A stretch of 60,837 bases of DNA. Origin: an uncultured Ruminococcus sp. (GTDB lineage: Bacteria; Bacillota; Clostridia; Oscillospirales; Ruminococcaceae). A program made the translations under genes and the position numbers. Positions 35,028 to 43,337 of this stretch are shown piece by piece (the stretch's first letter is position 1; each line of letters starts with the position of its first letter). The notes beneath the pieces are model-generated. The model did no database searches. It was not told the origin of the DNA and was given only the letters and a program-made list of their open reading frames with translations. The DNA is taken from assembly GCA_947627445.1 (NCBI GenBank), contig CANQWA010000015.1, forward strand, positions 1 to 60,837, read 5' to 3'.

Positions 35028-35641
35028 CAGAAATTTCTCCTTATTGAAAGATCATCTAAAATATCCGTAGAATCTGTTGCCACCAAAATGACCGCCAATA
35101 CCACAATGATTAACAGCATCAAAGTTGCAATGCTGACAGCAACAATGGAACAGACAAGCCCTGCCATTGCCGCTTCAGAAGAAGTACCCGTTCTCTTGGC
35201 GTCCTTCCGGGCACTGACTCCCAGACAAATGCCAATGATACCCGGTAAAATACCGATACACATGTACAATGCATTTCCGGCAAAGAGCAGGCAGAGACTG
35301 AGCAATGCAACAATGCCTAACACCAGCGAAGCGACGCCTTTTTTGCCAGACGGCACAGGCTGCATGGAATAATACCCGTTTACAGGCTGCTGAAGCTGAG
35401 GCTGGCAGTATGGATTCTGACTGTATGAAACAGGCTGCTGCACAGGAGGCTGCTGGGAATAGCCGTTCTGAAAGGGCTGTTGCGGATATGGATCCTGGGG
35501 CTTTTGCTGGGGATAAACATTCTGGGACGGCTGCTGTGTATATGGATTTTGAGGCGGCAGCGGAGAGACTTGGTTACCGCAATTGTTGCAAAATGCCGCA
35601 TCATCCGGCAAAAGCTGTCCACAGTGAGGACAAGTCAACAT
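35027..35641 (-). CDS. Zinc-ribbon/DUF4190-type membrane protein (first of a tandem pair)
   Basis: 204 residues, paralogue of the next gene: zinc ribbon CPHCGQLLPDDAAFCNNCGN, Gln/Pro-rich linker with repeated NPYTQQ/DPYPQQ units (about 30-100), and two membrane helices with the same LGIVALLSLC and GICLGVSARKDAKR pattern. It is the first gene of the pair, with a strong promoter just upstream. The pair probably arose by duplication. Function unknown. Confidence 0.82.
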   Translation of the reverse strand: MLTCPHCGQLLPDDAAFCNNCGNQVSPLPPQNPYTQQPSQNVYPQQKPQDPYPQQPFQNGYSQQPPVQQPVSYSQNPYCQPQLQQPVNGYYSMQPVPSGKKGVASLVLGIVALLSLCLLFAGNALYMCIGILPGIIGICLGVSARKDAKRTGTSSEAAMAGLVCSIVAVSIATLMLLIIVVLAVILVATDSTDILDDLSIRRNF

Positions 35642-35684
35642 TGGTTACACATCCTTTCTGGTTCTTTGAATCTATCATACAACT

Positions 35685-35713
35685 ATTATAACACAAAATC
35701 AATGCTTTGTCAA
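35685..35713 (-). promoter_or_regulatory. Promoter of the zinc-ribbon gene pair
   Basis: Minus strand: TTGACA (35708-35713), 17-base spacer, TATAAT (35685-35690). The -35 box overlaps the 3' end of the upstream dnaC-like gene. Confidence 0.85.
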
Positions 35714-36717
35714 TTTTTGCGGAAACTTTGTCTTTGCTGCTGTTTTTTCAGTACACGGATGTCCGTTCCCAGAAATTGCAGACAGGTATAGCTGGTGAAC
35801 ACACGAGAGGTGATGCGCTCATCATAGTGATAGGAGATCTCGTCGTAGCCCATATTGGTACTGATAATAATGGGCTTTCTACGATTCATCCGGGTGTTGA
35901 TGATGTTGTACACTGCCGACTGATAAAACTGAGAGTGGAATTCCGTTCCCAAATCGTCCATGATCAGCAGATCGCAGGACAGCAAAGCTTCTAACGTATC
36001 ATCATCACGGACTCCTTTGCCGAAATGCTCCCGTTCTACCTGCCGCAAAAAGTTGATCGTTGAATCGTACAACACGCCGTATCCCTTGCGCAGAACTTCA
36101 TTGGCAATGGCAAGAGAGAGATGCGTCTTTCCCAGACCAGTCTTGCCGAACATGAGAATGCTGGGAGCAGAGGGAGTGAAATGCATCGCATATTCCCGAC
36201 AGAAACAAAGCACACGCTCCATTGCCTGATAACAGTCCTTGCCATTTTCTCCGTGCTGTCCCCGATAAAATTGCAGAGAAAAATTGTCAAAACTGTAGTT
36301 TTCAAACTGCACGCTGCGGTTTAGTTCCTTGGCAGAGAGCTTTGCAGCAAGCTCTGTGAGGCAGGTGCAGTATGTACCACCGTAGTAGCCAGTGTCCTGA
36401 CATTTTTCACAGGTATAGTGCATTTCCAGATAATTGGCAGGATAACCGTTTTTCTCCAAAAGCTGCCGCACCATGTGCTGTGCCTGAAAATTCTGTTCCC
36501 GAAGCCGCTCAATGCGCTGGCTGGCATCTTTTCCTTGTCGGATAATCTCCATGAGATTCCGGCTGGTGCGGAACAGCTGGCGGTTGATCTCCGTCACCTC
36601 GGGAATCCTGTCTTCGATCTCCTGAATGCGTTCTTCGTGCTGCACCTTTGCATGGCTGCGCCTGTCGGCAATGATCTGCACAGCCCGTCCGAAGGATTCT
36701 TCTGTCATATGTTTCAC
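35710..36717 (-). CDS. DnaC/DnaI-like helicase loader ATPase
   Basis: 335 residues. Walker A GKTGLGKTHLSLA and Walker B LLIMDDLGTE, followed by IINTRMNRRKPIIISTN (sensor 1), place it with the DnaC/IstB/DnaI AAA+ loaders. An N-terminal helical region (about 1-95) and a Cys cluster (CEKCQDTGYYGGTYCTC) may bind zinc, as in DnaI. It would load the replicative helicase at the origin or at restart sites. It lies 3 bases after the dnaD gene, a conserved clostridial pair. No transposase is adjacent, so an IstB role is unlikely. Confidence 0.9.
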   Translation of the reverse strand: MKHMTEESFGRAVQIIADRRSHAKVQHEERIQEIEDRIPEVTEINRQLFRTSRNLMEIIRQGKDASQRIERLREQNFQAQHMVRQLLEKNGYPANYLEMHYTCEKCQDTGYYGGTYCTCLTELAAKLSAKELNRSVQFENYSFDNFSLQFYRGQHGENGKDCYQAMERVLCFCREYAMHFTPSAPSILMFGKTGLGKTHLSLAIANEVLRKGYGVLYDSTINFLRQVEREHFGKGVRDDDTLEALLSCDLLIMDDLGTEFHSQFYQSAVYNIINTRMNRRKPIIISTNMGYDEISYHYDERITSRVFTSYTCLQFLGTDIRVLKKQQQRQSFRKN

Positions 36718-36720
36718 CTC

Positions 36721-37725
36721 TTACTCGTCTAAATTATAAATAAAAGACTGGTATGCCTTTGCATTGTCACTGACTGGAATCTGTTTCTTTTCTTTGGTCT
36801 GTCTCCTGCCCTTTTTCTCCTGGGGGATCGGATGATCCTTTGTGTCTACATCCACACGCGTTCGATAGCCTGCTTCCCACCAACGCATGAGAATGCTGTT
36901 GAGGTAGGGAAAGGACAACTTGTCTGTTCCTTCAATGGTCTTTTCATAGGCATAGGTAATCAGCTCTAAGGGAATTTCCTGATCCTGCCACTGCTGAATC
37001 AATTCCTGCTGCTTTGGCGTGGGCTTCCGGTTCATTTCAAAAGCCTTCTGAATATGTCCCTGAAAGCTGCGGCGGTGCTCCAGCTCACGGATGGCAGTGT
37101 TTACCTGTGCCAGCGTCTGAATGCCATCGTTCCACCAGGAAGTGATCAATGTTTCTGCATAGGAAAAACCAGCGTCAATGGATTTGCAGTACATCAGCAC
37201 CGTGAGGATCACATCACTGCCGATATTGTCGTAGTCATGCATCCAAACCAACGCCTTCTGCTCCATGTGCCGAAGAGGACGACCGAGCTGCTGTTCTGTC
37301 ATGACAAACAGGGTTTTCAGATCCTCTGATCCTTCTATGGCTGCTGCGATCTCAATGGGTGTCAGTTCGCCTTTTCTGCTATTGGAGGATAGAGGGGGCG
37401 GCGTGGTATGGTTGGGCAGCGGCGTTTCCGGATTTGGCTGTTCTGCCGATGCTTCCAGTTGAGGAACCGTTTTATCTATGGGAAGTTCCTGCACGGTAAA
37501 GAGATCTGTCTGCGACCAGAACAGCAGTGCTTCTTCTGCCAGTTCTTCGGAGATGCCGGCAGCCTTTGCGATCTCGCTGGTGCCCAAAGACAGGTCGTTG
37601 TGCCGCAGCAGATATAACAGAACTTTCAGTTGAGATGGCGTTGCCAGACGCAAGTACTGATCTACCACCAGATTGGGCACACCAAACATTTTTCCAAAGC
37701 CGTTTGTACGCACTGTAATTTCCAC
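36721..37725 (-). CDS. dnaD: DnaD-like primosome protein
   Basis: 334 residues. The N-terminal winged-helix part (QYLRLATPSQLKVLLYLLRH) is followed by a Pro/Ser-rich linker and two DnaD/DnaB_2-type domains (about 130-210 and 225-295), with the signatures DVILTVLMYCKSIDAGFSYA and SFPYLNSILMRWWEAG. These proteins remodel DNA and recruit the helicase loader during initiation and restart. It forms an operon with the loader gene downstream. Confidence 0.88.
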   Translation of the reverse strand: MEITVRTNGFGKMFGVPNLVVDQYLRLATPSQLKVLLYLLRHNDLSLGTSEIAKAAGISEELAEEALLFWSQTDLFTVQELPIDKTVPQLEASAEQPNPETPLPNHTTPPPLSSNSRKGELTPIEIAAAIEGSEDLKTLFVMTEQQLGRPLRHMEQKALVWMHDYDNIGSDVILTVLMYCKSIDAGFSYAETLITSWWNDGIQTLAQVNTAIRELEHRRSFQGHIQKAFEMNRKPTPKQQELIQQWQDQEIPLELITYAYEKTIEGTDKLSFPYLNSILMRWWEAGYRTRVDVDTKDHPIPQEKKGRRQTKEKKQIPVSDNAKAYQSFIYNLDE

Positions 37726-38047
37726 GAGTGACCTCCTGTAAGTAAAAGCAAAATATGCGGCGACCTGAGAACCTGTTCCGCATCTTCAAACCGCCGTCTT
37801 TCCAGCAATTTTCAGATACGAAACAGTTCCCAAAAAATGAAGCTGTCAACAAGCACAGACAAAGGACTATTTTTTACCCTACCAGAAGCAAGAGGTAAGA
37901 GGCAGGAAACAAGAAATATCCAGTCGTAAAGATTGTTCCCTGATCTTCTATCGTCATCTATTTCTTGCTTCTTCCTTCTAATCCTCCTGCTTCTGGCAGG
38001 GGATGTTTCAAAATCGCCAAGCAAAACCAATCTCTGTAAAAAAAACA
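37726..38047. repeat. Intergenic region with a long imperfect inverted repeat
   Basis: No gene is seen. The arms CCAGAAGCAAGAGGTAAGAG (from 37882) and CTAATCCTCCTGCTTCTGG (to 37996) are largely complementary over about 36 bases, with AAGAAAT/ATTTCTT near the loop. It could fold into a hairpin of about 115 bases. No second copy was found in this window. Confidence 0.5.
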
Positions 38048-38076
38048 CTTGACAAGCATCTGAAAATATGTTAAAA
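38048..38076 (+). promoter_or_regulatory. Promoter of tRNA-Leu
   Basis: TTGACA (38048-38053), 17-base spacer, TAAAAT (38071-38076), 12 bases before the tRNA. Confidence 0.8.
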
Positions 38077-38088
38077 TAAATATGTTGC

Positions 38089-38175
38089 CGCCGACATGTC
38101 GGAATTGGCAGACGAGACAGACTCAAAATCTGTTGCAGGCAACTGCGTGTGGGTTCAAGTCCCACTGTCGGCACC
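38089..38175 (+). tRNA. tRNA-Leu (CAA)
   Basis: The acceptor GCCGACA pairs with TGTCGGC. The anticodon stem CAGA/TCTG encloses CTCAAAA (anticodon CAA). The long variable arm (TGCAGGCAACTGCG) is typical of class II tRNA. T-arm GGTTCAAGTCC, with CCA encoded at 38173-38175. Confidence 0.94.
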
Positions 38176-38186
38176 AAACTCGGAAG

Positions 38187-38223
38187 AAAACCGTTCATGC
38201 AATCCTGCATGGCGGTTTTTTTG
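38187..38223. terminator. Terminator between tRNA-Leu and tRNA-Arg
   Basis: AAACCG plus ATGCA pair with TGCAT plus CGGTTT around a short loop, followed by T-runs. It lies between the convergent tRNA genes. Confidence 0.75.
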
Positions 38224-38326
38224 TCCCAGCAATACAGGCTGTCGAACCTGCTTACAGATAGAAAAAAACCCATGCTACATAATATATGTAACACAGGACT
38301 TGTTCCATATCTCAAAGGAAAATACT

Positions 38327-38403
38327 TGGCGTGCCCAGAGGGATTCGAACCCCCGACCTACTGGTTCGTAGCCAGTCACTCTATCCAGCTGAGCTATGGG
38401 CAC
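38327..38403 (-). tRNA. tRNA-Arg (ACG)
   Basis: Minus strand: acceptor GTGCCCA/TGGGCAC, D-arm AGCTCAGCTGGATAGAGT, anticodon stem ACTGG/CCAGT around CTACGAA (anticodon ACG, expected to become inosine), T-arm GGTTCGAATCC. CCA is encoded. Confidence 0.94.
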
Positions 38404-38596
38404 ATATTGGATTTGGCTGAGCTTGTCCTCAGCAACATTAAATATTATATCACATCACAGGGCATTTGTCAACCCTTTTTTTGAAGTTTTTCAAATTTTT
38501 TGGTATAGGGGGTATCACCGAAAGTATCTGTCATGATTCTCAGATGCTTTCGGGACACCCAAAGGGAAAAACAAACAGCATTTGAATATCTGTTTC

Positions 38597-38621
38597 GGCA
38601 AACCCGCACAAAGCTTGTCCG
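38597..38621 (+). repeat. Family B half-element
   Basis: GGCAAACCCGCACAAAG followed by CTTGTCCG matches the left end of family B. No right end is present before the abrB gene. Confidence 0.55.
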
Positions 38622-38630
38622 TCATTTGTA

Positions 38631-38876
38631 TCAAAGATATTCCTTGATCAAACCAACACAAGAGCTGCACAACTTTTTATCGTTAAAATCCACCAGATCC
38701 TCTGCACGTCCGCAAAGGGCACAATTATTTTGCGCCTTTTGTATGATAATCCGATCGCCTTCCGTATAAATTTGCAGGAAATCATTGCACTCAATCTGAA
38801 ACTTACGCCGCAGCTCTTTTGGCAGCACAAAACGTCCAAGCTGATCCACGCGGCGCATGATACCAATGTCACGCAT
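38631..38876 (-). CDS. AbrB/SpoVT-type transcriptional regulator with Cys-rich tail
   Basis: 81 residues. The N-terminal swapped-hairpin AbrB domain is clear (GIMRRVDQLGRFVLPKELRR, then IYTEGDRIIIQK). The C-terminal half has two CxxC pairs (CALCGRAEDLVDFNDKKLCS), a short zinc-binding knuckle seen in many clostridial AbrB proteins. AAAGGAGG precedes the ATG. It probably binds AT-rich promoters during growth-phase transitions. Targets are not evident here. Confidence 0.9.
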   Translation of the reverse strand: MRDIGIMRRVDQLGRFVLPKELRRKFQIECNDFLQIYTEGDRIIIQKAQNNCALCGRAEDLVDFNDKKLCSSCVGLIKEYL

Positions 38877-38937
38877 AATTCGATCCCTCCTTTCCGAGGT
38901 AGTCTACGGCATATTTTGCCGCAGCAGATGATTTTAT

Positions 38938-38966
38938 ATTATACACCTTTTGGCGATATTTGTCAA
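38938..38966 (-). promoter_or_regulatory. Promoter of the abrB-like gene
   Basis: Minus strand: TTGACA (38961-38966), 17-base spacer, TATAAT (38938-38943). Confidence 0.85.
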
Positions 38967-39057
38967 TCTGTTAAAGGACAAAATTGGATGTTTCCCCTAT
39001 ATTGCACTCCACAAGAGAAAAAAATATGGTTATTTTGCGTATTTTGATAAAATTTAC

Positions 39058-39086
39058 TTGACAAGCATCATTTACCGTGGTATAAT
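39058..39086 (+). promoter_or_regulatory. Promoter upstream of tRNA-Lys
   Basis: TTGACA (39058-39063), 17-base spacer, TATAAT (39081-39086). The tRNA follows about 200 bases later, so the precursor has a long leader containing the GCGGGCGGC-type hairpin GACGGGCTGCCGCCCGTC (39181-39198) and the 45-base repeat. Confidence 0.7.
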
Positions 39087-39240
39087 ATATAAGCTGTTGA
39101 CAGTTTTTATGCTCGACTCTATTGCAAAATGCCCCATCGGTTTTCAGATAAAATTTTGTCCGGTCAGGAGTAAACCGCAAGACGGGCTGCCGCCCGTCGA
39201 GGATTGCTGACGCAGGATGGCGAAATTTTAGAAGTTGCCT

Positions 39241-39285
39241 TTAACCAAAAGATATGGATATTTTGCCATGGAGGCGAGTATATAT
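39241..39285 (+). repeat. 45-base direct repeat, copy 1 (tRNA-Lys leader)
   Basis: Starts TTAACCAAAAGATATGG and ends GGCGAGTATATAT. The same 45 bases, with one difference, occur at 43338-43382, where they encode the C-terminus of cobC. Confidence 0.9.
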
Positions 39286-39287
39286 GC

Positions 39288-39363
39288 GAGATATTAGCTC
39301 AGTTGGCAGAGCATACGCCTTTTAAGCGTAGGGTCGAGGGTTCAAATCCCTCATATCTCACCA
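39288..39363 (+). tRNA. tRNA-Lys (UUU)
   Basis: Acceptor GAGATAT/ATATCTC, D-arm AGCTCAGTTGGCAGAGC, anticodon stem ACGCC/AGCGT region around CTTTTAA (anticodon TTT), T-arm GGTTCAAATCC. CCA is encoded (39361-39363). Confidence 0.94.
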
Positions 39364-39396
39364 AAAATCCGCATCAGGTTTCTGATGCGGATTTTT
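39364..39396 (+). terminator. Terminator of tRNA-Lys
   Basis: AAAAATCCGCATCAG pairs with CTGATGCGGATTTTT directly after the CCA end. Confidence 0.85.
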
Positions 39397-39407
39397 GCTT
39401 TCAACCC

Positions 39408-39567
39408 AATCCTTTTCATTCCGATAGATGGATCGATCGGAATTGTGCCGCCGCAGGCGGCGCAGAGGATGGTATGAGACGGCAATCGGCAAAGCCGATT
39501 GGTGCCTGCGCAGCAGGCGTTCTGCCAAAATCCAATGTTCTATCGGATTTTGGAGGAGCAGTATCAG
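39408..39567 (-). repeat. Family A repeat, copy 4 (full length, inverted)
   Basis: It corresponds to the reverse complement of copy 1 over its whole length: the ATTCCGATAGAT hairpin, GCCGCC/GGCGGC hairpin, AATCGG/CCGATT hairpin, and the terminal CCTCCAAAATCCGAT stem, here with a few mismatches. It lies between tRNA-Lys and the serine hydrolase gene. Confidence 0.82.
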
Positions 39568-39620
39568 AAGCCAAGAGAAAAACATTGTTTGATTCAATAG
39601 AAAGAAAGGACCATCCTACC

Positions 39621-40790
39621 ATGTACACCTTACTCAAAGAGCGTGTAGACCAGATCATCTCCCGGGGCATCGAACAAGGAAAGATCATCGGTGCTTGTGT
39701 GGGCATTTCACAAAAGCAAAAACTGATTCACGCTGCCGCTTATGGACTGACGGACAAAGAACTGGGACTCCCCATGAAAACTGACGCCATATTCCGGATA
39801 TTCTCCCTGACAAAGCCTGTCACTGCTGCCGCCACCATGATGCTGTGGGAACAAGGCAAACTGGAGCTGAGTGATCCCATACACTGGTACATTCCCTCTT
39901 TTCAGAACAAAGCGGTATGCGAGGACGGCAGACTTGTTCCGGCAAAGCGTGCCATTCTGATACAGGATCTGCTGAATATGACCTCGGGCATCCCCTATCC
40001 TGGAGAAGATGCGCCAGAGATGCAAAAACTGTATGACGAGATCGGCAAGCGTCTTTGGGCAGGTGAGCCCATGGACACACAGGAGTATGCCGACCGTGTG
40101 GGGCGTACGGTTCCGCTGATGTTCCATCCAGGAGAATCCTGGGCATACGGTGCTTCAGCAGATATTTTAGGGGCAGTGTTAGAGCGCATTGCTGACATGC
40201 CTCTGGATGCGCTGTATCGAAAGCTGATTTTAGATCCTCTAAACATGACAGATACGGATTTCTATATTCCCCCAGAAAAACGTTCCCGGCTGGCGCAGCT
40301 GTACACCTGGAGCGAAAGCGGTCTTGTAGTAGAACCCGACCCTCATCTGGGCATGACGGATTATCGAGAATGCCCGGCGTTTTTCTCCGGCGGTGCAGGA
40401 CTGGTCTCCACTCTGCATGACTATATGCAGTTTGCAGACATGCTGGCAGGAAAAGGACTTCATGCAGCAAGCGGCAGACGGCTCATGGGTGAAGGCACAT
40501 GGCGGTATCTGACCACGCCCCAGTTACACGCATCCCAGAAGCAAGCCATAAACTGGCAGCAGTTGGCAGGCTATACCTATGGAAATCTTCTCCGGGTGCT
40601 GGAAGACCCCAAGGCTTGCATGACCAATGTGCCTGCTGGAGAGTTTGGCTGGGACGGATGGACAGGTCCTTATGTCTGTATCGAACCGGGCAGCCAGACG
40701 GTGCTGCTGTATATGATCCAGGTATGCGGCGGAAGCACCAGCGATATTGTCCGGCGGCTGCGCAATGCGGTGTTTGGGTGGATCGGGTAA
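39621..40790 (+). CDS. Serine hydrolase (class C beta-lactamase/esterase family)
   Basis: 389 residues from the ATG after GAAAGGA. A longer in-frame extension crosses tRNA-Lys and is not coding. The SxxK nucleophile motif lies in IFSLTKP (Ser near residue 62), with YGAS as the second motif and a Gly-rich HPGESWAYG region. No signal peptide is visible, so it is probably a cytosolic esterase or peptidase rather than a resistance enzyme. Own terminator downstream. The substrate is unknown. Confidence 0.88.
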   Translation: MYTLLKERVDQIISRGIEQGKIIGACVGISQKQKLIHAAAYGLTDKELGLPMKTDAIFRIFSLTKPVTAAATMMLWEQGKLELSDPIHWYIPSFQNKAVCEDGRLVPAKRAILIQDLLNMTSGIPYPGEDAPEMQKLYDEIGKRLWAGEPMDTQEYADRVGRTVPLMFHPGESWAYGASADILGAVLERIADMPLDALYRKLILDPLNMTDTDFYIPPEKRSRLAQLYTWSESGLVVEPDPHLGMTDYRECPAFFSGGAGLVSTLHDYMQFADMLAGKGLHAASGRRLMGEGTWRYLTTPQLHASQKQAINWQQLAGYTYGNLLRVLEDPKACMTNVPAGEFGWDGWTGPYVCIEPGSQTVLLYMIQVCGGSTSDIVRRLRNAVFGWIG

Positions 40791-40806
40791 ATGGAACAGA
40801 TGCAAA

Positions 40807-40849
40807 GATCCCTGTACTTCACATGCAGAAGTACAGGGATCTCTTTTTT
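40807..40849 (+). terminator. Terminator of the serine hydrolase gene
   Basis: GATCCCTGTACTTC (40807-40820) pairs exactly with GAAGTACAGGGATC (40828-40841), followed by TCTTTTTT. Confidence 0.9.
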
Positions 40850-40939
40850 AGGGCAACGCCGAACAGAGATTGTACCGAAGATGCACATCAAACCATCAAG
40901 CGGAATTTCATCCGTGCATGATTTTCGTGTCGGCACGGC

Positions 40940-41455
40940 CTAATACTCTATCCCTTTTCTTGCCTTTATCCCACGATGATATGGATGCCTAACTGCCCTA
41001 ATTACGCTGTAATAATCAGCGTGTTTTCTGAATATTGGTGCAGGGGAACGTCCTGTCAGTATCAATTCCATATGTTTAGGGCAATCACTTACAAGACGAC
41101 AGACTTCCTTTTTATCAATAAGCATAGCGTTATACGCACCAAAGATCTCATCCATGACAACAACATCAACGGATTCGCAGCGTATCAACTCCCTTATTTC
41201 ATTTAACAACTTGTTATGCGCAAATTTTATGATTCCTTTTTCTGCATCGTTCATGTCAAATGTAAATTTTCCGCATGCATCGCAATATCGTATCGTGATA
41301 TTTTTACATTTTTGAAGCACACTGACCTCAGACGAACTGCCATTTTTCAGAAATTGACAAAAAAGAACTCTTTTTCCTGCTCCGGCTGCCCGAACCGCAA
41401 GTCCAACGGCAGCAGTTGTTTTTCCTTTGCCATTTCCACTGTAAATATGTATCAT
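40940..41455 (-). CDS. cobA: Cob(I)alamin/corrinoid adenosyltransferase
   Basis: 171 residues from MIHIYSGNGKGKTTAAVG, with GGAGGA 7 bases upstream. The P-loop GNGKGKTT at the very N-terminus, VVVMDEIFGAYN and ILTGRSPAP are typical of the CobA/CobO/BtuR family, which attaches the 5'-deoxyadenosyl group from ATP to reduced corrinoids. It is the last gene of the minus-strand cobalamin cluster. The C-terminus is HPYHRGIKARKGIEY, as in complete members. Confidence 0.92.
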   Translation of the reverse strand: MIHIYSGNGKGKTTAAVGLAVRAAGAGKRVLFCQFLKNGSSSEVSVLQKCKNITIRYCDACGKFTFDMNDAEKGIIKFAHNKLLNEIRELIRCESVDVVVMDEIFGAYNAMLIDKKEVCRLVSDCPKHMELILTGRSPAPIFRKHADYYSVIRAVRHPYHRGIKARKGIEY

Positions 41456-41603
41456 TTCGATATCCTCCGTTCTGACAAATCTGCCGCATTTCCAAGCCGC
41501 TACCAACAATTTTGCACCGTTTGCGTTCATCATTCCGACATGTTCCAAACAGCATAGGATCTTACCACTTTTGTTCCACCTTGAGGCAACACATATGCAA
41601 GTT
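41456..41603 (-). other. Short coupled frame between cobQ and cobA, possible gene remnant
   Basis: An ATG overlapping the cobQ stop, with GGAGG upstream, opens a 25-codon frame (MKLAYVLPQGGTKVV, then a stop near 41531). Translation continues plausibly in another frame (NANGAKLLVAAWKCGRF) up to cobA. It could be a frameshifted small gene. I do not recognise it. Confidence 0.3.
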
Positions 41604-43073
41604 TCATATTCCCTCCTCCAGTACGCTGTAAACGAATTTCATCTGGAGATGCTTCCGCACCGTATCAGCAAGCAGATCCAGCTGACTTTCGCGATACTGT
41701 TTGCGATCAACGGAATCTCCCATATATACAAGCCCTTTTTGCCTGGATAATTGCTGGATCAGTCTACCGGAAACCTCGGCAGAATCAAATATTCCATGCA
41801 CATAACAGCCTGCAATATTCTCTGCATAACAACCGCCGAGATCCGTAAGAGCCGGACTTTTTGAAGTGGTTTTGCCCATGTGTACTTCATAGCCGTAAAA
41901 CTCTGCGCCGGACAGGCAGGAGAAAAATCCACGAACATCAGAAAATCTGCCTTTGACCTGTGCCTGACACTTTTTATGGTCAAAAGCGGTATCACAGTCA
42001 AGAAGCTGCATTCCCTCCGTGCTTCCGCTGGATTCACTTTCGTACGGATCGCTGATCGAACGCCCAAGCATCTGATAGCCTCCGCATATTCCAAATAGTG
42101 GCACGCCGTTTTTGACAAGGTTTTTTATCGCATTTTCCATGCCGCTCTTTCGTAACCAGTCCATATCGTCTATGGTATTTTTCGTCCCCGGAATCATGAC
42201 AAGATCAGGGCTTCCAAGCTGGTGAACAGTTTCTATGAATCTCACTGAAACACCACTGTATTGTCTGAAAACATCAAAATCCGTAAAATTTGAGATCTTC
42301 GGCAGCCGGATGACCGCAATATCAATCAGCGCATCCGACATATTGGGAGTCAGATGATGCGAAAGGCTGTCTTCCTCTTCTATATCGCATTTTATGTTTG
42401 GGACAACTCCGACAACAGGCTTTCCGCTTCGCTGTTCCAGAATCGAAATACCATCATGAAATAATGCCATATCTCCTCTGAATTGATTGACAACAAGTCC
42501 CTTTACCATATTTTTTTCGCGGGCTTCAAGCAGTTCCAACGTACCAATAAGCTGCGCAAATATGCCTCCTCTGTCAATATCTCCCACAAGGAGAACCGGG
42601 GAATTCACCATTTTGGCAAGTCCCATATTGACAATATCGTCCGCTTTCAGATTCAATTCAACCGGACTTCCTGCGCCCTCAATCACAATAATATCATACT
42701 GCTCTGCCAGGCGGTGATAAGCGTTCATGATATGCGGAATCCATTCCTTTTTACGTCTGAAATATTCCGCCGCCTTCATATTCCCATACACTTGACCGTT
42801 TACAATAATCTGCGAACCAATATTGGTAGTTGGTTTCAACAAAATAGGATTCATCCATGCACAGGCTTCGATACCTGCCGCCTCCGCCTGCAAGGCCTGC
42901 GCTCTGCCGATCTCCGCACCGTCGGCGGTGATAAAAGAGTTCAGCGCCATATTTTGTGATTTAAAAGGCGAAACGGTGTAGCCATCCTGACGGAATATTC
43001 TGCACAGAGCTGCCGTCAAAAAACTTTTTCCCACATTGGACATCGTTCCTTGAATCATAATCGTTTTAGCCAT
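41604..43073 (-). CDS. cobQ: Cobyric acid synthase
   Basis: 489 residues. It amidates the side chains of adenosylcobyrinic a,c-diamide with glutamine and ATP. Visible are the ATP-binding N-terminus (IMIQGTMSNVGKSFLTAALC), GAGSPVELNLK, GDIDRGGIFAQL, and a class I glutamine amidotransferase domain (GICGGYQMLGRSI with the nucleophilic Cys; YVHGIFD). Complete. A family B element separates it from cobC upstream, so it may not share a transcript with the first cob genes. Confidence 0.95.
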   Translation of the reverse strand: MAKTIMIQGTMSNVGKSFLTAALCRIFRQDGYTVSPFKSQNMALNSFITADGAEIGRAQALQAEAAGIEACAWMNPILLKPTTNIGSQIIVNGQVYGNMKAAEYFRRKKEWIPHIMNAYHRLAEQYDIIVIEGAGSPVELNLKADDIVNMGLAKMVNSPVLLVGDIDRGGIFAQLIGTLELLEAREKNMVKGLVVNQFRGDMALFHDGISILEQRSGKPVVGVVPNIKCDIEEEDSLSHHLTPNMSDALIDIAVIRLPKISNFTDFDVFRQYSGVSVRFIETVHQLGSPDLVMIPGTKNTIDDMDWLRKSGMENAIKNLVKNGVPLFGICGGYQMLGRSISDPYESESSGSTEGMQLLDCDTAFDHKKCQAQVKGRFSDVRGFFSCLSGAEFYGYEVHMGKTTSKSPALTDLGGCYAENIAGCYVHGIFDSAEVSGRLIQQLSRQKGLVYMGDSVDRKQYRESQLDLLADTVRKHLQMKFVYSVLEEGI

Positions 43074-43165
43074 TCACACACCTCCCATCTGCTGACAGAA
43101 GCATCCTGTTTTCTTCCTGCTTGTCAACTGCCATGCGGCAAATTTCGCCGTTGAAAGCATCTTAG

Positions 43166-43337
43166 GACAAACCCGCACAAAGATGGTGCATCAGATGCGC
43201 CGTCATATTTTTCGTCCTATGAAACCAAAAGCGCAGGGAATACTTGGTGTATTCACGAGCATTTTGGTGAAATAGGACGGAAAATAGGCAAGCAGTTGAC
43301 GTGCAAAGCCGTTAGTCGCTCTTTGTGCGGGTTTGTC
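43166..43337 (-). repeat. Family B MITE-like element, full copy 2 (172 bp), in the cob cluster
   Basis: GACAAACCCGCACAAAG and CTTTGTGCGGGTTTGTC are exact terminal inverted repeats. The interior corresponds to 18311-18482 in reverse complement. It lies between cobC and cobQ, directly against the 45-base repeat. Confidence 0.87.

Noticed and set aside
35710-36717. An IstB transposition helper
   Set aside because: No transposase gene is adjacent, and the partner is a DnaD gene, so a replication helicase loader is more likely.
39204-39620. An in-frame 5' extension of the serine hydrolase gene, adding about 139 codons
   Set aside because: It runs through tRNA-Lys, its terminator and a family A repeat. 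The ATG at 39621 has a proper ribosome binding site and matches the family's start.
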